The notes under the pieces: model-generated
What the model was told of the DNA's origin: nothing
The model's database searches: none
The model's input: only the letters and a program-made list of their open reading frames with translations
Part shown: in pieces, positions 26,293-34,264 of the stretch
How the letters are laid out: each line of letters opens with the position of its first letter
Numbering within the stretch: position 1 is the stretch's first letter
Translations under genes and position numbers: made by a program
DNA from: Streptomyces sp. CC208A
GTDB taxonomy: Bacteria > Actinomycetota > Actinomycetes > Streptomycetales > Streptomycetaceae
Assembly: GCF_030010625.1 (NCBI RefSeq)
Contig: NZ_JASCXN010000003.1
Span: forward strand, 1 to 64,000
Length of the DNA: 64,000 nucleotides
Reading direction: 5' to 3'

Positions 26293-26715
26293 CCCGCCTC
26301 GACCGGGACCCGGCCCGCCTCGGCCGGGACCCGGCCCCGCCGAAAGCGCCTTGCCGTGGCCCGAGGGCTCTGGGACTGGCCGAAAGCGTCTTGGCTCGGC
26401 AGGGAATCCGGTCCTGGCCGAAAGAGCCTTGGCCCGACCGAGAATCCCGGTCCCGCCGAAAGTGCCTCGCCTTGACCCCGGAACCCGGCCCTGGGCAAAA
26501 GTGCCTCGCCTCGACCGAGAGCCCCGGTCCCGGCCGAAGCACCTTGGCCCGACCGAGAATTCCGGCCTTGGCCGAAGCGCTTTGCCCCGGTCCGTGAATC
26601 CCGGCCCCAGCCGAAAGCGCCTCGCCTCGGCCCGCGAACCCCGGCCCCAGTCGAAAGCACCTCGCTTCGGCCGAGAGCCCCCGCCCCGGTTGAAAGCGCC
26701 TCGGCTCAGCCGAGT
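26293..26715. repeat. Degenerate tandem array of about 39-bp units
   Basis: After two 21-bp units (26293-26334, one mismatch), ten units of 38-40 bp follow with starts at 26341, 26381, 26419, 26457, 26496, 26535, 26573, 26612, 26652 and 26691. The consensus begins CGAAAGCGCCT, then a TTGGCCCGACCGAGAA-like centre and CCCGGCCCCGG. The last unit runs into the 3' end of the GNAT gene and ends in a CTCGGCT/AGCCGAG hairpin. Units differ from each other, so it is an old array; it is not a CRISPR (no constant repeats with unique spacers). It lies between the GNAT stop and the subtilase promoter. Confidence 0.82.
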
Positions 26716-27572
26716 TCGAGGGTCGTGACGCCGAAGATCCGCTCGCGTGCCACCGGGCGTACCGGGCCGGTGTACATCCGGGCGGTCTCGAAGGTCGGGG
26801 TGAGTCCGCGTTCCTCGGCGAGGTGTGCCGCCGCCGGGTTGGTCTCCGGCATGTCGACGGCGATCGACCGTGACCCGAACTCCCGTGCCGCCTCCGCCAG
26901 GGCGTCGAGCAGTGCCGCCGCGTCCGCCGGGCCGTCCGCGAACAGCGGGCCCACGCGCGCCTCGCCCTGCGAGGGCCGGACCACGCCGTAGCCGGTCACC
27001 CGGCCGTCCACGACCCGGGCCAGGGCGCGGTGCCCCGGTGTCGTCAGCCAGGCGGAGAGGAACCGGGGCCGTTCGGCGTGGTGGCAGGCGGAGTCGTACG
27101 CGGCGAGCAGCGCCGGATCGACCCGCGCGGCCGGTACCACCCCGGTCACCGGCCGCTCGGGCGAAGGGACTTCCCCGACATAACGGGCGGTTCGGTAGGC
27201 GGGGGCGAAACCGGATCGCCGGTAGTTCTCCTGCTGGGCGGGCACCCCGTCGAGCCCCACCGCCCGGTCGCCCGCGTGCGCGAGCCCCGCCCGCCAGGTG
27301 GCGAGCCCGAGCCCCTGCCCGCGCAGTTCGGGCCGGACCAGGTAGAACCCCAGGAAGGCGTACGCGTCCCCGTAGGTGACGACCGAGACGGCGGACACCG
27401 GCTCGCCGTCGATCCGCCCCAGGAAGAACCCGTCAGGATCCTGCGCGAAGAAGGCGTCGCCGTCCGCCCGTCCGGGGTTCCACCCCTCCTCGGCGGCCCA
27501 GGCCCGGACGAGCTCCCACTCCGCGCGGGTGGCGGGGGCGACGACGAGCGAGCCGGGGGAGAGGGAGGTCAC
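26706..27572 (-). CDS. GNAT family N-acetyltransferase
   Basis: A 288-residue protein. The N-terminal half is a GNAT fold: ATRAEWELVRAWAAEEGWNP, then FLGRIDGEPVSAVSVVTYGD and the acetyl-CoA loop RPELRGQGLGLATWRAG. The C-terminal half (TPGHRALARVVDGRVTGYGV and SRSIAVDMPETNPAAAHLAE) is the second domain of the YitH/DUF1248-like branch. The start is GTG at 27572 with AAGGAA upstream. Its last codons lie inside the tandem repeat array, so the C-terminus may have been altered by repeat expansion. The substrate is unknown. Confidence 0.85.
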   Translation of the reverse strand: MTSLSPGSLVVAPATRAEWELVRAWAAEEGWNPGRADGDAFFAQDPDGFFLGRIDGEPVSAVSVVTYGDAYAFLGFYLVRPELRGQGLGLATWRAGLAHAGDRAVGLDGVPAQQENYRRSGFAPAYRTARYVGEVPSPERPVTGVVPAARVDPALLAAYDSACHHAERPRFLSAWLTTPGHRALARVVDGRVTGYGVVRPSQGEARVGPLFADGPADAAALLDALAEAAREFGSRSIAVDMPETNPAAAHLAEERGLTPTFETARMYTGPVRPVARERIFGVTTLELG

Positions 27573-27739
27573 GGGCGTTCCTTACGACGGGTGGGTCACC
27601 GCACGCGGAGCAGGCCGAAGGGCCGGCTGAAGCGCCGACTGAACCGCTTCACCGTAGCGTTCCCGCGCCCGCCTCCCGTCCCCCGCCGATCGATTCCGGC
27701 CGCCCCTCCGACCGCTCCAGGGTCGCGCTCCGCCGCAGG

Positions 27740-28642
27740 TCAGGCCACCAGCCGCAGACGGGTCTCGGCGACGGCGAGACGCACGGCCTGGCCCCACGTC
27801 AGGTCGAGCGCGTCGGACTCGACGCCGTCGCCGAAGGCGACCAGGCGGTCCGACTCGACGGTGAGGCGGAGGCCCTCCGAGGGCCCGAGGAGCCCTTCGA
27901 CTCGGCTGGTTCCGGTCGCCGGGGACGGCCACGCCTCGCGGACGAACCAGGCGAGCCCGGGGTCGGTCGGCGAGGGCAGGGCGAGGGCGCTGGACCGCTG
28001 CTGCCAGAGCGAGCGGAGCCAGCCCGTCGCCCCGGTGCCGGTCCCGGCCAGCACCCCCGAGGACGCCTGGGCCTCGGACCCGGCGCCCCCTTCCCCCTCC
28101 GCGTCGAGGGTGTAGCGGGCGGTCTGGTGGCCGGCCGGTCCCACGTAGATCTCGTTGAGCGCGAGCAGCCGCCGCCCGTCGTCCGTGGTCGCCGCGACCA
28201 TGGTGAGCTCGTCGGCCGCGACCCCCGGCCCGGCCGCGTACGGCAGCAGCCGGCGCGCGTCGGCCGGCCGGTGCCGGACGAGTACGCCGGGGTTGCGGCC
28301 CGGGTCGGCGTCGATGCCGACGACGGGCTGACCGGTGAGGTACTTGGCGGTGTTGGCGACGAGCCCGTCCTGGCCGACCACCACGACCACGTCCTCCGGC
28401 CCGAAGAGGAACCGGTCCAGATCGGCGCGCTCCACCGTGGTCTGCCGCCAGGCCGGCGGCACCGCCCCGGCGACGGCCGTCAGCGCCCGCCGCATCCGCT
28501 CGTGCCGCTCCCGGACCTCGTCGACCGAACGCCCCCGCGCGCCGAGGAAGAACGCGGCCTGCCCGTGCGTCCCGTGCCGGGCGAGCAGCTCCTCGTACTC
28601 CGTCCTGCGGTGTACGAGGACCGCCCGCGGCGCGAGGCTCAC
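27740..28642 (-). CDS. NAD kinase-like protein, coupled to an SPFH protein
   Basis: A 300-residue protein of the NAD kinase superfamily. The GGDGT-like loop is altered to VVVVGQDGLVANTAKYL, followed by QPVVGIDADPGRNPGVLV. The second motif is LALNEIYVGPAGHQTARYTL and the third SGVLAGTGTGATGWLRSL. The fold looks intact but the first glycine pair is changed (GGDG to GQDG), so activity as a true NAD kinase is uncertain. The GTG start overlaps the stop of the SPFH gene (GTGA), so the pair is translationally coupled. Some relatives are annotated only as 'NAD+ kinase family'; the substrate could be another nucleotide. Confidence 0.75.
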   Translation of the reverse strand: MSLAPRAVLVHRRTEYEELLARHGTHGQAAFFLGARGRSVDEVRERHERMRRALTAVAGAVPPAWRQTTVERADLDRFLFGPEDVVVVVGQDGLVANTAKYLTGQPVVGIDADPGRNPGVLVRHRPADARRLLPYAAGPGVAADELTMVAATTDDGRRLLALNEIYVGPAGHQTARYTLDAEGEGGAGSEAQASSGVLAGTGTGATGWLRSLWQQRSSALALPSPTDPGLAWFVREAWPSPATGTSRVEGLLGPSEGLRLTVESDRLVAFGDGVESDALDLTWGQAVRLAVAETRLRLVA

Positions 28643-29679
28643 GCCCCCGCCCCCGCCCCCGCCCCCGCCCCTGTCCCCGTGCCGTCGCCGCCGCCCAGCT
28701 TCGCGAGCAGGCCGGTGAGGACGTCGGGGGAGAGGGTGAGGTGCTCGATCCGGGGCAGCTGCTCGGCGGCCCGGGTGAGGGCCAGGGCGTGCAGGACGGC
28801 CGGATCGGCGGTCGCGTGCGCCCGGAGCCAGGCCGTCTGCGCCTCGGCCCGGGCCTCGCCGACCTCGCGCGCCGCCTCCGCCTCGGCCCGCGCGAGGCGC
28901 ACCTTCCGTACGGCCTCGGCCTCCGCCCGTACCGCGTCGGCGGCGGCGGACTCCTCCGCCTCGCGCCGCGCGTTGGCGCCGCGCTGCTCGACGAGCCGTT
29001 CCTCCTGCCGGGTCAGCTCGATCCTGCTGGCGAGCTCGTTCTCGGCGATCGCCCGCTCGCGCTCGACGGCGACCGCGCGGCGCTCGTACGTGGCCCGGTC
29101 GGCCTCCTGCTGGATCTGCTCGCGGGCGGGGGTCCGCAGGGCCCGCTCGACCTCGGGTTCGGGCCGGATCGCGACCACTCGGACGGCGACCACCTCGATC
29201 CCGGTCGCCGGCAGCCGGGGCTCGCCCGCGAGCCCGTCGGTGATCCGCTCCCGCACCGCCGCCACCCCGTCCGTCAGCGCCTGCGCGAGCGGCGTGCGGG
29301 CGAGCACGTCGAGCGCGTGCTGCTGGGCGGTCTCGGTCAGCGGGGTCGCGATCTGCTCCAGCGGGGTGCCGCGCCAGACGCCGGTGTCCGGATCGATGGA
29401 GAAGTCGAGCCGGGCGGCGGCGGTCGCGGGGTCCCCGATCCGGTACGTGACGGAGGACTGCACGCTCACGTCCTGGAAGTCCGCGGTACGGGCGTGGAAC
29501 GCCATCGCGAGCTCCCGGTCGTCCACCGGCACCTCGGAGAGCGCGGCCCCGAGCGGCCGGAACCAGAAGCTGAGCCCGGCGCCGTCGTGCGCGAGCCGGC
29601 CGCGCCGCTGGTGGCGGATGTGGGCGGTGGGCGCGGAGCGCAGATGGCGCCAGCCGGCCCGCTTGGTGATGTCGGCCAT
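28639..29679 (-). CDS. SPFH/Band 7 domain protein
   Basis: A 346-residue protein. The SPFH domain spans about residues 20-180 (FWFRPLGAALSEVPVDDREL to GIEVVAVRVVAIRPEPEVER), then a long Ala/Glu/Arg-rich coiled coil to about residue 285. The C-terminus is a Gly-Ala repeat made by a GCCCCC-type hexanucleotide run (about 28642-28666). There is no clear membrane helix; SPFH proteins often anchor by hairpin or acylation. The ATG at 29679 has AAGGGGG upstream. It is coupled to the NAD-kinase-like gene. Twin GTCAN3TGAC sites lie in the promoter region. Confidence 0.82.
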   Translation of the reverse strand: MADITKRAGWRHLRSAPTAHIRHQRRGRLAHDGAGLSFWFRPLGAALSEVPVDDRELAMAFHARTADFQDVSVQSSVTYRIGDPATAAARLDFSIDPDTGVWRGTPLEQIATPLTETAQQHALDVLARTPLAQALTDGVAAVRERITDGLAGEPRLPATGIEVVAVRVVAIRPEPEVERALRTPAREQIQQEADRATYERRAVAVERERAIAENELASRIELTRQEERLVEQRGANARREAEESAAADAVRAEAEAVRKVRLARAEAEAAREVGEARAEAQTAWLRAHATADPAVLHALALTRAAEQLPRIEHLTLSPDVLTGLLAKLGGGDGTGTGAGAGAGAGA

Positions 29680-29696
29680 GAGAGAACCCCCTTGTC

Positions 29697-29741
29697 GTCA
29701 CCCTGACGATAGATCCGGATTCCGGTTGTCGTCAAGGTGAC
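29697..29741. promoter_or_regulatory. Twin GTCA-N3-TGAC sites upstream of the SPFH gene
   Basis: GTCACCCTGAC (29697-29707) and GTCAAGGTGAC (29731-29741) are two copies of the same small palindrome, 34 bp apart (about three helical turns), 18 to 62 bases upstream of the SPFH start. They are likely binding sites for a dimeric regulator. Confidence 0.55.
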
Positions 29742-29772
29742 GCGAAGGGGGTGGGGGCAGGCGCCGCCCCGG

Positions 29773-30795
29773 TCAGCGCGCGGGCTCCGTCTCCGGTACG
29801 GAGGCGAGGGCCCCGCCCAGCGCCTCGGCCAGGCCCGCCACCCCCGACTCGGAGGGCGCGGACGGCACGGGCGGGTGTACGGGCTCCGCCGGGGCGGAGG
29901 GCTCCGCGGCCGCAGGGCCGCCCGCGGTCAGGAGGACGACGCCCCGGGCCGCGACCAGCGCCGCCGCGACGGCGATCGCCCAACCCCGGACGCCCGCCCG
30001 GAACGTCTCGCCGAGCAGCGCCACGCCGATGACGGCGGCCGCGGCCGGGTTCGACAGGTTCACCACCGCCAGCGGGGCGGCGAGCCCGCCCCGGTAGGCG
30101 GCCTGTGAGAGGAGGAGGCCGCCCACCGCGAAGGCCGAGATCAGCAGCGCGAGCAGGGCGGTCTGCCACCAGGACGGCCGGGCGCCGGGCAGGCCGAGCG
30201 TCAGTGCGGCGGTGAGGGTCTGGGTGAGCGCCGAGGCCACTCCGGAGGCGATCCCGGAGGCGGTGGCGTGCCCGAGCCCTCGCGTCCGTACGCCGCCCTC
30301 CGCACGATGCCCCCGCCGCCCGGCCCCGGGCAGGCGGCCCCCGGCGAGCGCCGCGATCAACAGCGCCGTCGCCGCGGCGACCGCCAGGGACTCGCGCAGG
30401 CTCAGCGCCTCGCCGGGTGCGGCGGGCCCGGTGACCGCGACGAGCCCGACCAGACCCGCCAGGGTCCACAGTGCGCCCCGCCACTCGGTACGGGTCACCC
30501 GCCGTCGGGCCGTGTACGCGCCCAGCGGCAGCGCCACCACGAGGGTCAGTGCGCCGAGCGGCTGCACCAGCGTCAGGGGCCCGTAGTGGAGGGCGGCCAC
30601 GTGGGCGAGGGCCCCGGCGGCGTTGAGGCCGACGGCCCACCACCACTGGCCGCGCGCGAGCAGCGCCCGCAGCGCCCCGCGTCCCGACGGGGCAGAGGGG
30701 GTGGCGGCGAGCCGCGCCTGGCCGACGGCGGCGAGCGCGTACCCGGCGGCGGAGGCGAGCGAGAGGAGTACCGCGAACACGGTGCCGACGCTCAT
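29773..30795 (-). CDS. DMT/EamA-like membrane transporter
   Basis: A 340-residue membrane protein with about nine to ten helices. Family-type stretches are VFAVLLSLASAAGYALAAVG at the N-terminus, LHYGPLTLVQPLGALTLVVA and VVNLSNPAAAAVIGVALLGE. This is the layout of drug/metabolite transporter (DMT) proteins of the NIPA/magnesium-like or YoaV branch found in Streptomyces. The C-terminal 45 residues are Pro/Ala-rich. The ATG overlaps the stop of the PAP2 gene (ATGA), so the two are co-translated. The substrate is unknown. Confidence 0.78.
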   Translation of the reverse strand: MSVGTVFAVLLSLASAAGYALAAVGQARLAATPSAPSGRGALRALLARGQWWWAVGLNAAGALAHVAALHYGPLTLVQPLGALTLVVALPLGAYTARRRVTRTEWRGALWTLAGLVGLVAVTGPAAPGEALSLRESLAVAAATALLIAALAGGRLPGAGRRGHRAEGGVRTRGLGHATASGIASGVASALTQTLTAALTLGLPGARPSWWQTALLALLISAFAVGGLLLSQAAYRGGLAAPLAVVNLSNPAAAAVIGVALLGETFRAGVRGWAIAVAAALVAARGVVLLTAGGPAAAEPSAPAEPVHPPVPSAPSESGVAGLAEALGGALASVPETEPAR

Positions 30796-31601
30796 CGCCG
30801 GACCTCGGCGGGTACGGCGGCGGTCTCGACCCTCTTCGGGCGCTGTGCGATGACGGGCGCCGACGGCCGCGGAGGCATCGGTACGACCCACAGCGCGAGG
30901 CCCAGCAGGACCGCCGCGGCGAGCGCGTCGAGCCAGTAGTGGTTGGCCGTGCCGACGATCACGAGGAGCGTCACCGCCGGGTGCAGCAGCCACCACCGGC
31001 GCAACGGCGAACGGGTCGCGGCGATCAGGCCGATCGCGACCATCAGCGCCCAGCCGAAGTGCAGCGACGGCATCGCGGCGAACTGGTTCGCCATCGAGTC
31101 CGCCTCGGGGACGGCGCCGTACACGGACGGGCCGTAGACCCGCGCGGTGTCGACCAGACCGGTGGCGGCGAGCAGCCGGGGCGGCGCGAGCGGCAGCAGG
31201 ATGTGCAGCGCGAGCGCCGCGCCGGTGACCAGCGCCAGGACGCGCCGCGACCACAGGTAGTGGGCGGGGCGGCGCCAGTACAGCCAGGCGAGGAAGGCGA
31301 TCGTGGCCGGGAAGTGCACGGCCGCGTAGTAGGTGTTCGCGGTCCGGACGAGCGGTTCGCTATGCAGCAGCAGTTGCTGAACCGCACCCTCGCCGGGGAG
31401 GCGGAGGGCCCGCTCGGCGTCCCACACGCGGTCGGCGTTGTGGAAGGCGCGGGTCTCGTGGCCGTTCGCGAGAAGCCGGCCGAACTTGTAGACGAGAAAG
31501 AGCCCGGTGACGAGCAGCAGCTCGCGCAGGAGGGGCGGCCGCCCGCCCTCCGCCCCGGGGGCGGGACGCGACCCGCTCACCCCGCGTATCCGGGTAGCCA
31601 T
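30792..31601 (-). CDS. PAP2-superfamily membrane phosphatase-like protein
   Basis: A 269-residue protein with about six helices. The PAP2/inositol-phosphorylceramide-synthase-like motifs are NTYYAAVHFPATIAFLAWLY, the central FAAMPSLHFGWALMVAIGL (the PSLH motif holding one catalytic His) and GTANHYWLDALAAAVLLGLA (NHYWLDA with the second His and Asp). These residues fit a lipid phosphatase or phosphotransferase acting on the membrane surface. The ATG at 31601 was chosen over an open extension to 31625. It is divergent from a TetR gene with a large palindrome in between and is coupled to a DMT transporter. Confidence 0.84.
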   Translation of the reverse strand: MATRIRGVSGSRPAPGAEGGRPPLLRELLLVTGLFLVYKFGRLLANGHETRAFHNADRVWDAERALRLPGEGAVQQLLLHSEPLVRTANTYYAAVHFPATIAFLAWLYWRRPAHYLWSRRVLALVTGAALALHILLPLAPPRLLAATGLVDTARVYGPSVYGAVPEADSMANQFAAMPSLHFGWALMVAIGLIAATRSPLRRWWLLHPAVTLLVIVGTANHYWLDALAAAVLLGLALWVVPMPPRPSAPVIAQRPKRVETAAVPAEVRR

Positions 31602-31685
31602 GGCGCGGCACTTCCCATCCGTCAATCCGTCAACCGGTCAATCGGTCAAATCCGCAACAAACGGAGGAACTCTAGATCCGATCTC

Positions 31686-31723
31686 ATCGAGACGCAAACG
31701 TCTCGATACGTTTGCGTCTCGAT
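31686..31723. promoter_or_regulatory. 16-bp perfect inverted repeat, candidate TetR operator
   Basis: ATCGAGACGCAAACGT (31686-31701) is exactly mirrored by ACGTTTGCGTCTCGAT (31708-31723), spacer CTCGAT. The left half also contains GAGACG-CAAA-CGTCTC. It lies between the divergent PAP2 and TetR genes, 77 bases before the TetR ATG. Confidence 0.72.
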
Positions 31724-31800
31724 TGCGCACCCCCTACTCTCGTCCGTGCAGCCTTCTCTCGTCCGCGCAGAGAGGTCCGGAGGATTCCGGGAGGAAACCG

Positions 31801-32403
31801 ATGTCCACGCAGGCCGCCACCGCCGCCGCCCGCCGCAGCAAGATCACGCCGGAGCGCGAGGCGGAGCTGTACGAGGCCGTGCTCCGCCTCCTGCGCGAAG
31901 GCGGCTACGACGCGGTGACCATGGAGGGCGTCGCGGCCCTCACCAAGTGCGGCAAGGCCACCCTCTACCGGCAGTGGGGCACCAAGCCGCGGCTCGTCAC
32001 CGCCGCCCTCGCCTCCCGTCGCTGCGCGCTCTTCACCGGCATCGACACCGGCACCCTCGCCGGCGACCTCCACGAGGCCGCCCGCGTCGCCTCCGCCCGC
32101 CACGCGCGCGACACCGAACTCATGGAGGCCGTCGCCCAGGCGTACCTCCACCACCCCGACCTGCGCACCGCCCTGCGCGAGACCGTCATCGCCCCCGAGG
32201 TCGCCGCCATCGACGCGATGGTCCAGCGGGCCGTCGAGCGCGGCGAGGTCGCCGCCGACAACCCCGCCATCGCGTTCGTCGCGCCCAGCCTCATGGGCCT
32301 GCTCCGCATCGAGCGGCTCCTGGAGGACCGCTTCCCCGACGCCTCCGCCGCCCGCGCCTTCGTCGACGCCGTCCTCCTGCCCGTCCTGCGCGTCGACGGG
32401 TGA
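31801..32403 (+). CDS. TetR family regulator
   Basis: A 200-residue regulator. The helix-turn-helix lies in LYEAVLRLLREGGYDAVTME and GVAALTKCGKATLYRQWGTK. A C-terminal TetR_C-type domain follows (RALRETVIAPEVAAIDAMVQ-like segment and SLMGLLRIERLLEDRFPD). GGGAGG precedes the ATG. It is divergent from the PAP2/DMT operon with a 38-bp palindrome in between, so it probably represses that operon and itself. The ligand is unknown; many relatives control efflux or membrane proteins. Confidence 0.87.
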   Translation: MSTQAATAAARRSKITPEREAELYEAVLRLLREGGYDAVTMEGVAALTKCGKATLYRQWGTKPRLVTAALASRRCALFTGIDTGTLAGDLHEAARVASARHARDTELMEAVAQAYLHHPDLRTALRETVIAPEVAAIDAMVQRAVERGEVAADNPAIAFVAPSLMGLLRIERLLEDRFPDASAARAFVDAVLLPVLRVDG

Positions 32404-32432
32404 ACCGCGCCGGGGCCGCGCACCCTGGAACC

Positions 32433-32801
32433 ATGCCCGCCGCCACCCCCGACGTCCGCGTCCGCCGCGTCTGCGAACCCCCGTCCCCCGACGACGGGAT
32501 CAGGGTCCTCGTCGACCGCCTCTGGCCGCGCGGCCTCGCCAAGGCCGACGCCCGCGTCGACGCGTGGCCGAAGGCCCTCACCCTGTCCACGGAACTCCGC
32601 CGCTGGTACCACGGCCCCGGCGAGGGCGACCACGACGAGTTCCGCCGCCGCTACGAAGCCGAACTGGCAGCCCCCGAAGCGGCCGAGGCCCTGGGCCGGC
32701 TGCGTACCCTCGCCGAGGAGGGGACGGTCACCCTCCTCACCGCCGCCCGGCACCCCGAGACCGGTCACGCCGCCGTCCTCAAGGGCGAACTGACCGGCTA
32801 G
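32433..32801 (+). CDS. DUF488 family protein
   Basis: A 122-residue protein with the family pattern VRRVCEPPSPDDGIRVLVDR, LWPRGLAKADARVDAWPKAL and TLLTAARHPETGHAAVLKGE. DUF488 proteins are small, cytoplasmic and uncharacterised; structures suggest nucleic-acid or ligand binding. The W-P-R-G loop and the ARHP motif are intact. It starts 29 bases after the TetR stop and may be co-transcribed with it. Its last bases overlap the convergent DUF309 gene by four. Confidence 0.88.
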   Translation: MPAATPDVRVRRVCEPPSPDDGIRVLVDRLWPRGLAKADARVDAWPKALTLSTELRRWYHGPGEGDHDEFRRRYEAELAAPEAAEALGRLRTLAEEGTVTLLTAARHPETGHAAVLKGELTG

Positions 32802-33319
32802 CAGCCCGCCGGCCGGGGCGCCTCGGCGGCGGCGTCCGGCGGAGCGGCACCCCCGGCGGCCCCTCGCTCCACCCGCGCGGCCAGCTCCCCGGCCCACCGC
32901 ACGAGCCCGGCGACGTCGACCCCGTACGTCTCCCCGCCCCCGGCGGCGTACCCGGAGACCCGGCCGGCGCCCCGCAGCAGCAGCCGTGCCCCGCCCGTCG
33001 CGTTCCCCCGGGCGGCGTGCGTCAGCCCCACGGCCAGCTGCGCCAGCCCCTGCCACAGCTCCCGCTCGCCGACCGGCCCCGACTTCCACGCGTCCTCGAA
33101 GACCTCGTGGGCATGGAACGGCATCCCCGCGTCCAGCAGCCGCTGCGCCTCCCGCAGGGTCTCCCCCGGCCCCCGCACCACCCCCTCGGGCTGCCGAGGC
33201 ACCCCCACCGCCCCGCGCGGCAGAGGCCGCCCGAGCCCGTCCCGGGGCCGCGCGTTCCGCGCCCGCCCCTCCGCGTCACGGTCCCGGCCGCGCGAAGCCC
33301 CTCGGGAGTCACCACTCAT
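32798..33319 (-). CDS. DUF309 family protein
   Basis: A 173-residue protein. The family core is LLDAGMPFHAHEVFEDAWKS (H-x-H-E-x-x-E motif) and LWQGLAQLAVGLTHAARGNA followed by GGARLLLRGAGRV. DUF309 proteins form small helical bundles with a conserved His/Glu pair and no known activity. The N-terminal 45 residues are Arg/Gly-rich and unlike the family, so a later start is possible. It converges on DUF488 with a four-base overlap. Confidence 0.83.
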   Translation of the reverse strand: MSGDSRGASRGRDRDAEGRARNARPRDGLGRPLPRGAVGVPRQPEGVVRGPGETLREAQRLLDAGMPFHAHEVFEDAWKSGPVGERELWQGLAQLAVGLTHAARGNATGGARLLLRGAGRVSGYAAGGGETYGVDVAGLVRWAGELAARVERGAAGGAAPPDAAAEAPRPAGC

Positions 33320-33423
33320 CCCGCCATTCTCCGCCCCGTCACCCCGCCGCGTGATCTCTCCCCCCGGAGTGAGGTAATGTTCTCCTGCACGCCGACGCGG
33401 GAAACCCCGCCGCCGACGGGCAC

Positions 33424-33497
<74 letters not shown>

Positions 33498-33512
33498 CTC
33501 GAAGGAGTCGCA

Positions 33513-33554
33513 GGTCAGGGGCCGTTTCAGAGCAATCTGAAACGGCCCCTGACC
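33513..33554 (+). terminator. 18-bp perfect hairpin after tRNA-Pro
   Basis: GGTCAGGGGCCGTTTCAG (33513-33530) is exactly mirrored at 33537-33554 with the loop AGCAAT. It begins 15 bases after the tRNA and is followed by GTTTCT, so it is the tRNA terminator. Confidence 0.8.
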
Positions 33555-33793
33555 GTTTCTGGGGACCAGTGGGGGCCGGCCCGTCCTGGCCGTCGGCGAG
33601 CGACCACGAGGGGGCTCGGCAGGGGCTGGCGCCGGAGAAGGTCGCGCCGGCATCCCGTGGTGCTGCCTTCCCTACGACTTCCCGCTCTGGAGCACGGCCT
33701 GCGGCTACTTCGCCGAATGAGCCGACGAGGGCGTGTCGAGGGTCGCGGTGGCCCCGGGCGCGGCGACGCCTTCGCCTTTCTCGCCCGTGCCGG

Positions 33794-34264
33794 TCACAGC
33801 GGAGCGGGCCCGATCGCGCGGCCTGCGACGGGTTCGCGGGGGCGGCCGCGGGCGACGACCACACCGAGCACGGAGGCGACGGGGACGTAGCCGAAGTGGC
33901 GGGAGTCCTGGGTGCGGGCGCCGTCTCCGCGGACCACCAGGCAGTCCCGGGGGACGTGGGTCGTGTCGACGGCCGGGCGGACGTCGTCCGGGACCGGGGC
34001 GCCCGGCATCGCCGTCACGCGCTTGACCAGCCACCGGACGTCCGTGTCGGCTCCCGGTACCGGATTGCGGAAGACCACGGCGTCCCCGGACCGGATCGGT
34101 GCCCGGCGGCGTACCAGGAGGCGTTCGCCGTCCCGGTACGTGGGCGCCATGCTCGACCCGGTCACCCGGACCAGGGCGAAGCGCGAGCGTACGGCGCGGA
34201 CGGCGACCACGGCTCCGGCGCCCGCGGCGACCGCGGCCGCCGCCGTCCGTACGACGTACGTCAC
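33794..34264 (-). CDS. Signal peptidase I-like (S26) protease of the Cys-rich peptide cluster
   Basis: A 156-residue membrane-anchored protease. One N-terminal helix (TAAAAVAAGAGAVVAVRAV) is followed by the SPase I boxes: the catalytic Ser in VTGSSMAPTYRDGERLLV (about Ser38), the general-base Lys in RWLVKRVTAMPG (about Lys81) and the box E-like TQDSRHFGYVPVASVLG. It is shorter than housekeeping LepB-type enzymes. The GTG start overlaps the ABC-transporter stop (GTGA), so it is translationally coupled to the exporter. The best guess is that it cleaves the precursor encoded at 36135-36308, which has an AGA site before its first Cys. Confidence 0.82.
   Translation of the reverse strand: MTYVVRTAAAAVAAGAGAVVAVRAVRSRFALVRVTGSSMAPTYRDGERLLVRRRAPIRSGDAVVFRNPVPGADTDVRWLVKRVTAMPGAPVPDDVRPAVDTTHVPRDCLVVRGDGARTQDSRHFGYVPVASVLGVVVARGRPREPVAGRAIGPAPL

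Noticed and set aside
26293..26715. Possible CRISPR array
   Set aside because: The units are degenerate along their full length; there are no constant repeats separated by unique spacers and no cas genes.
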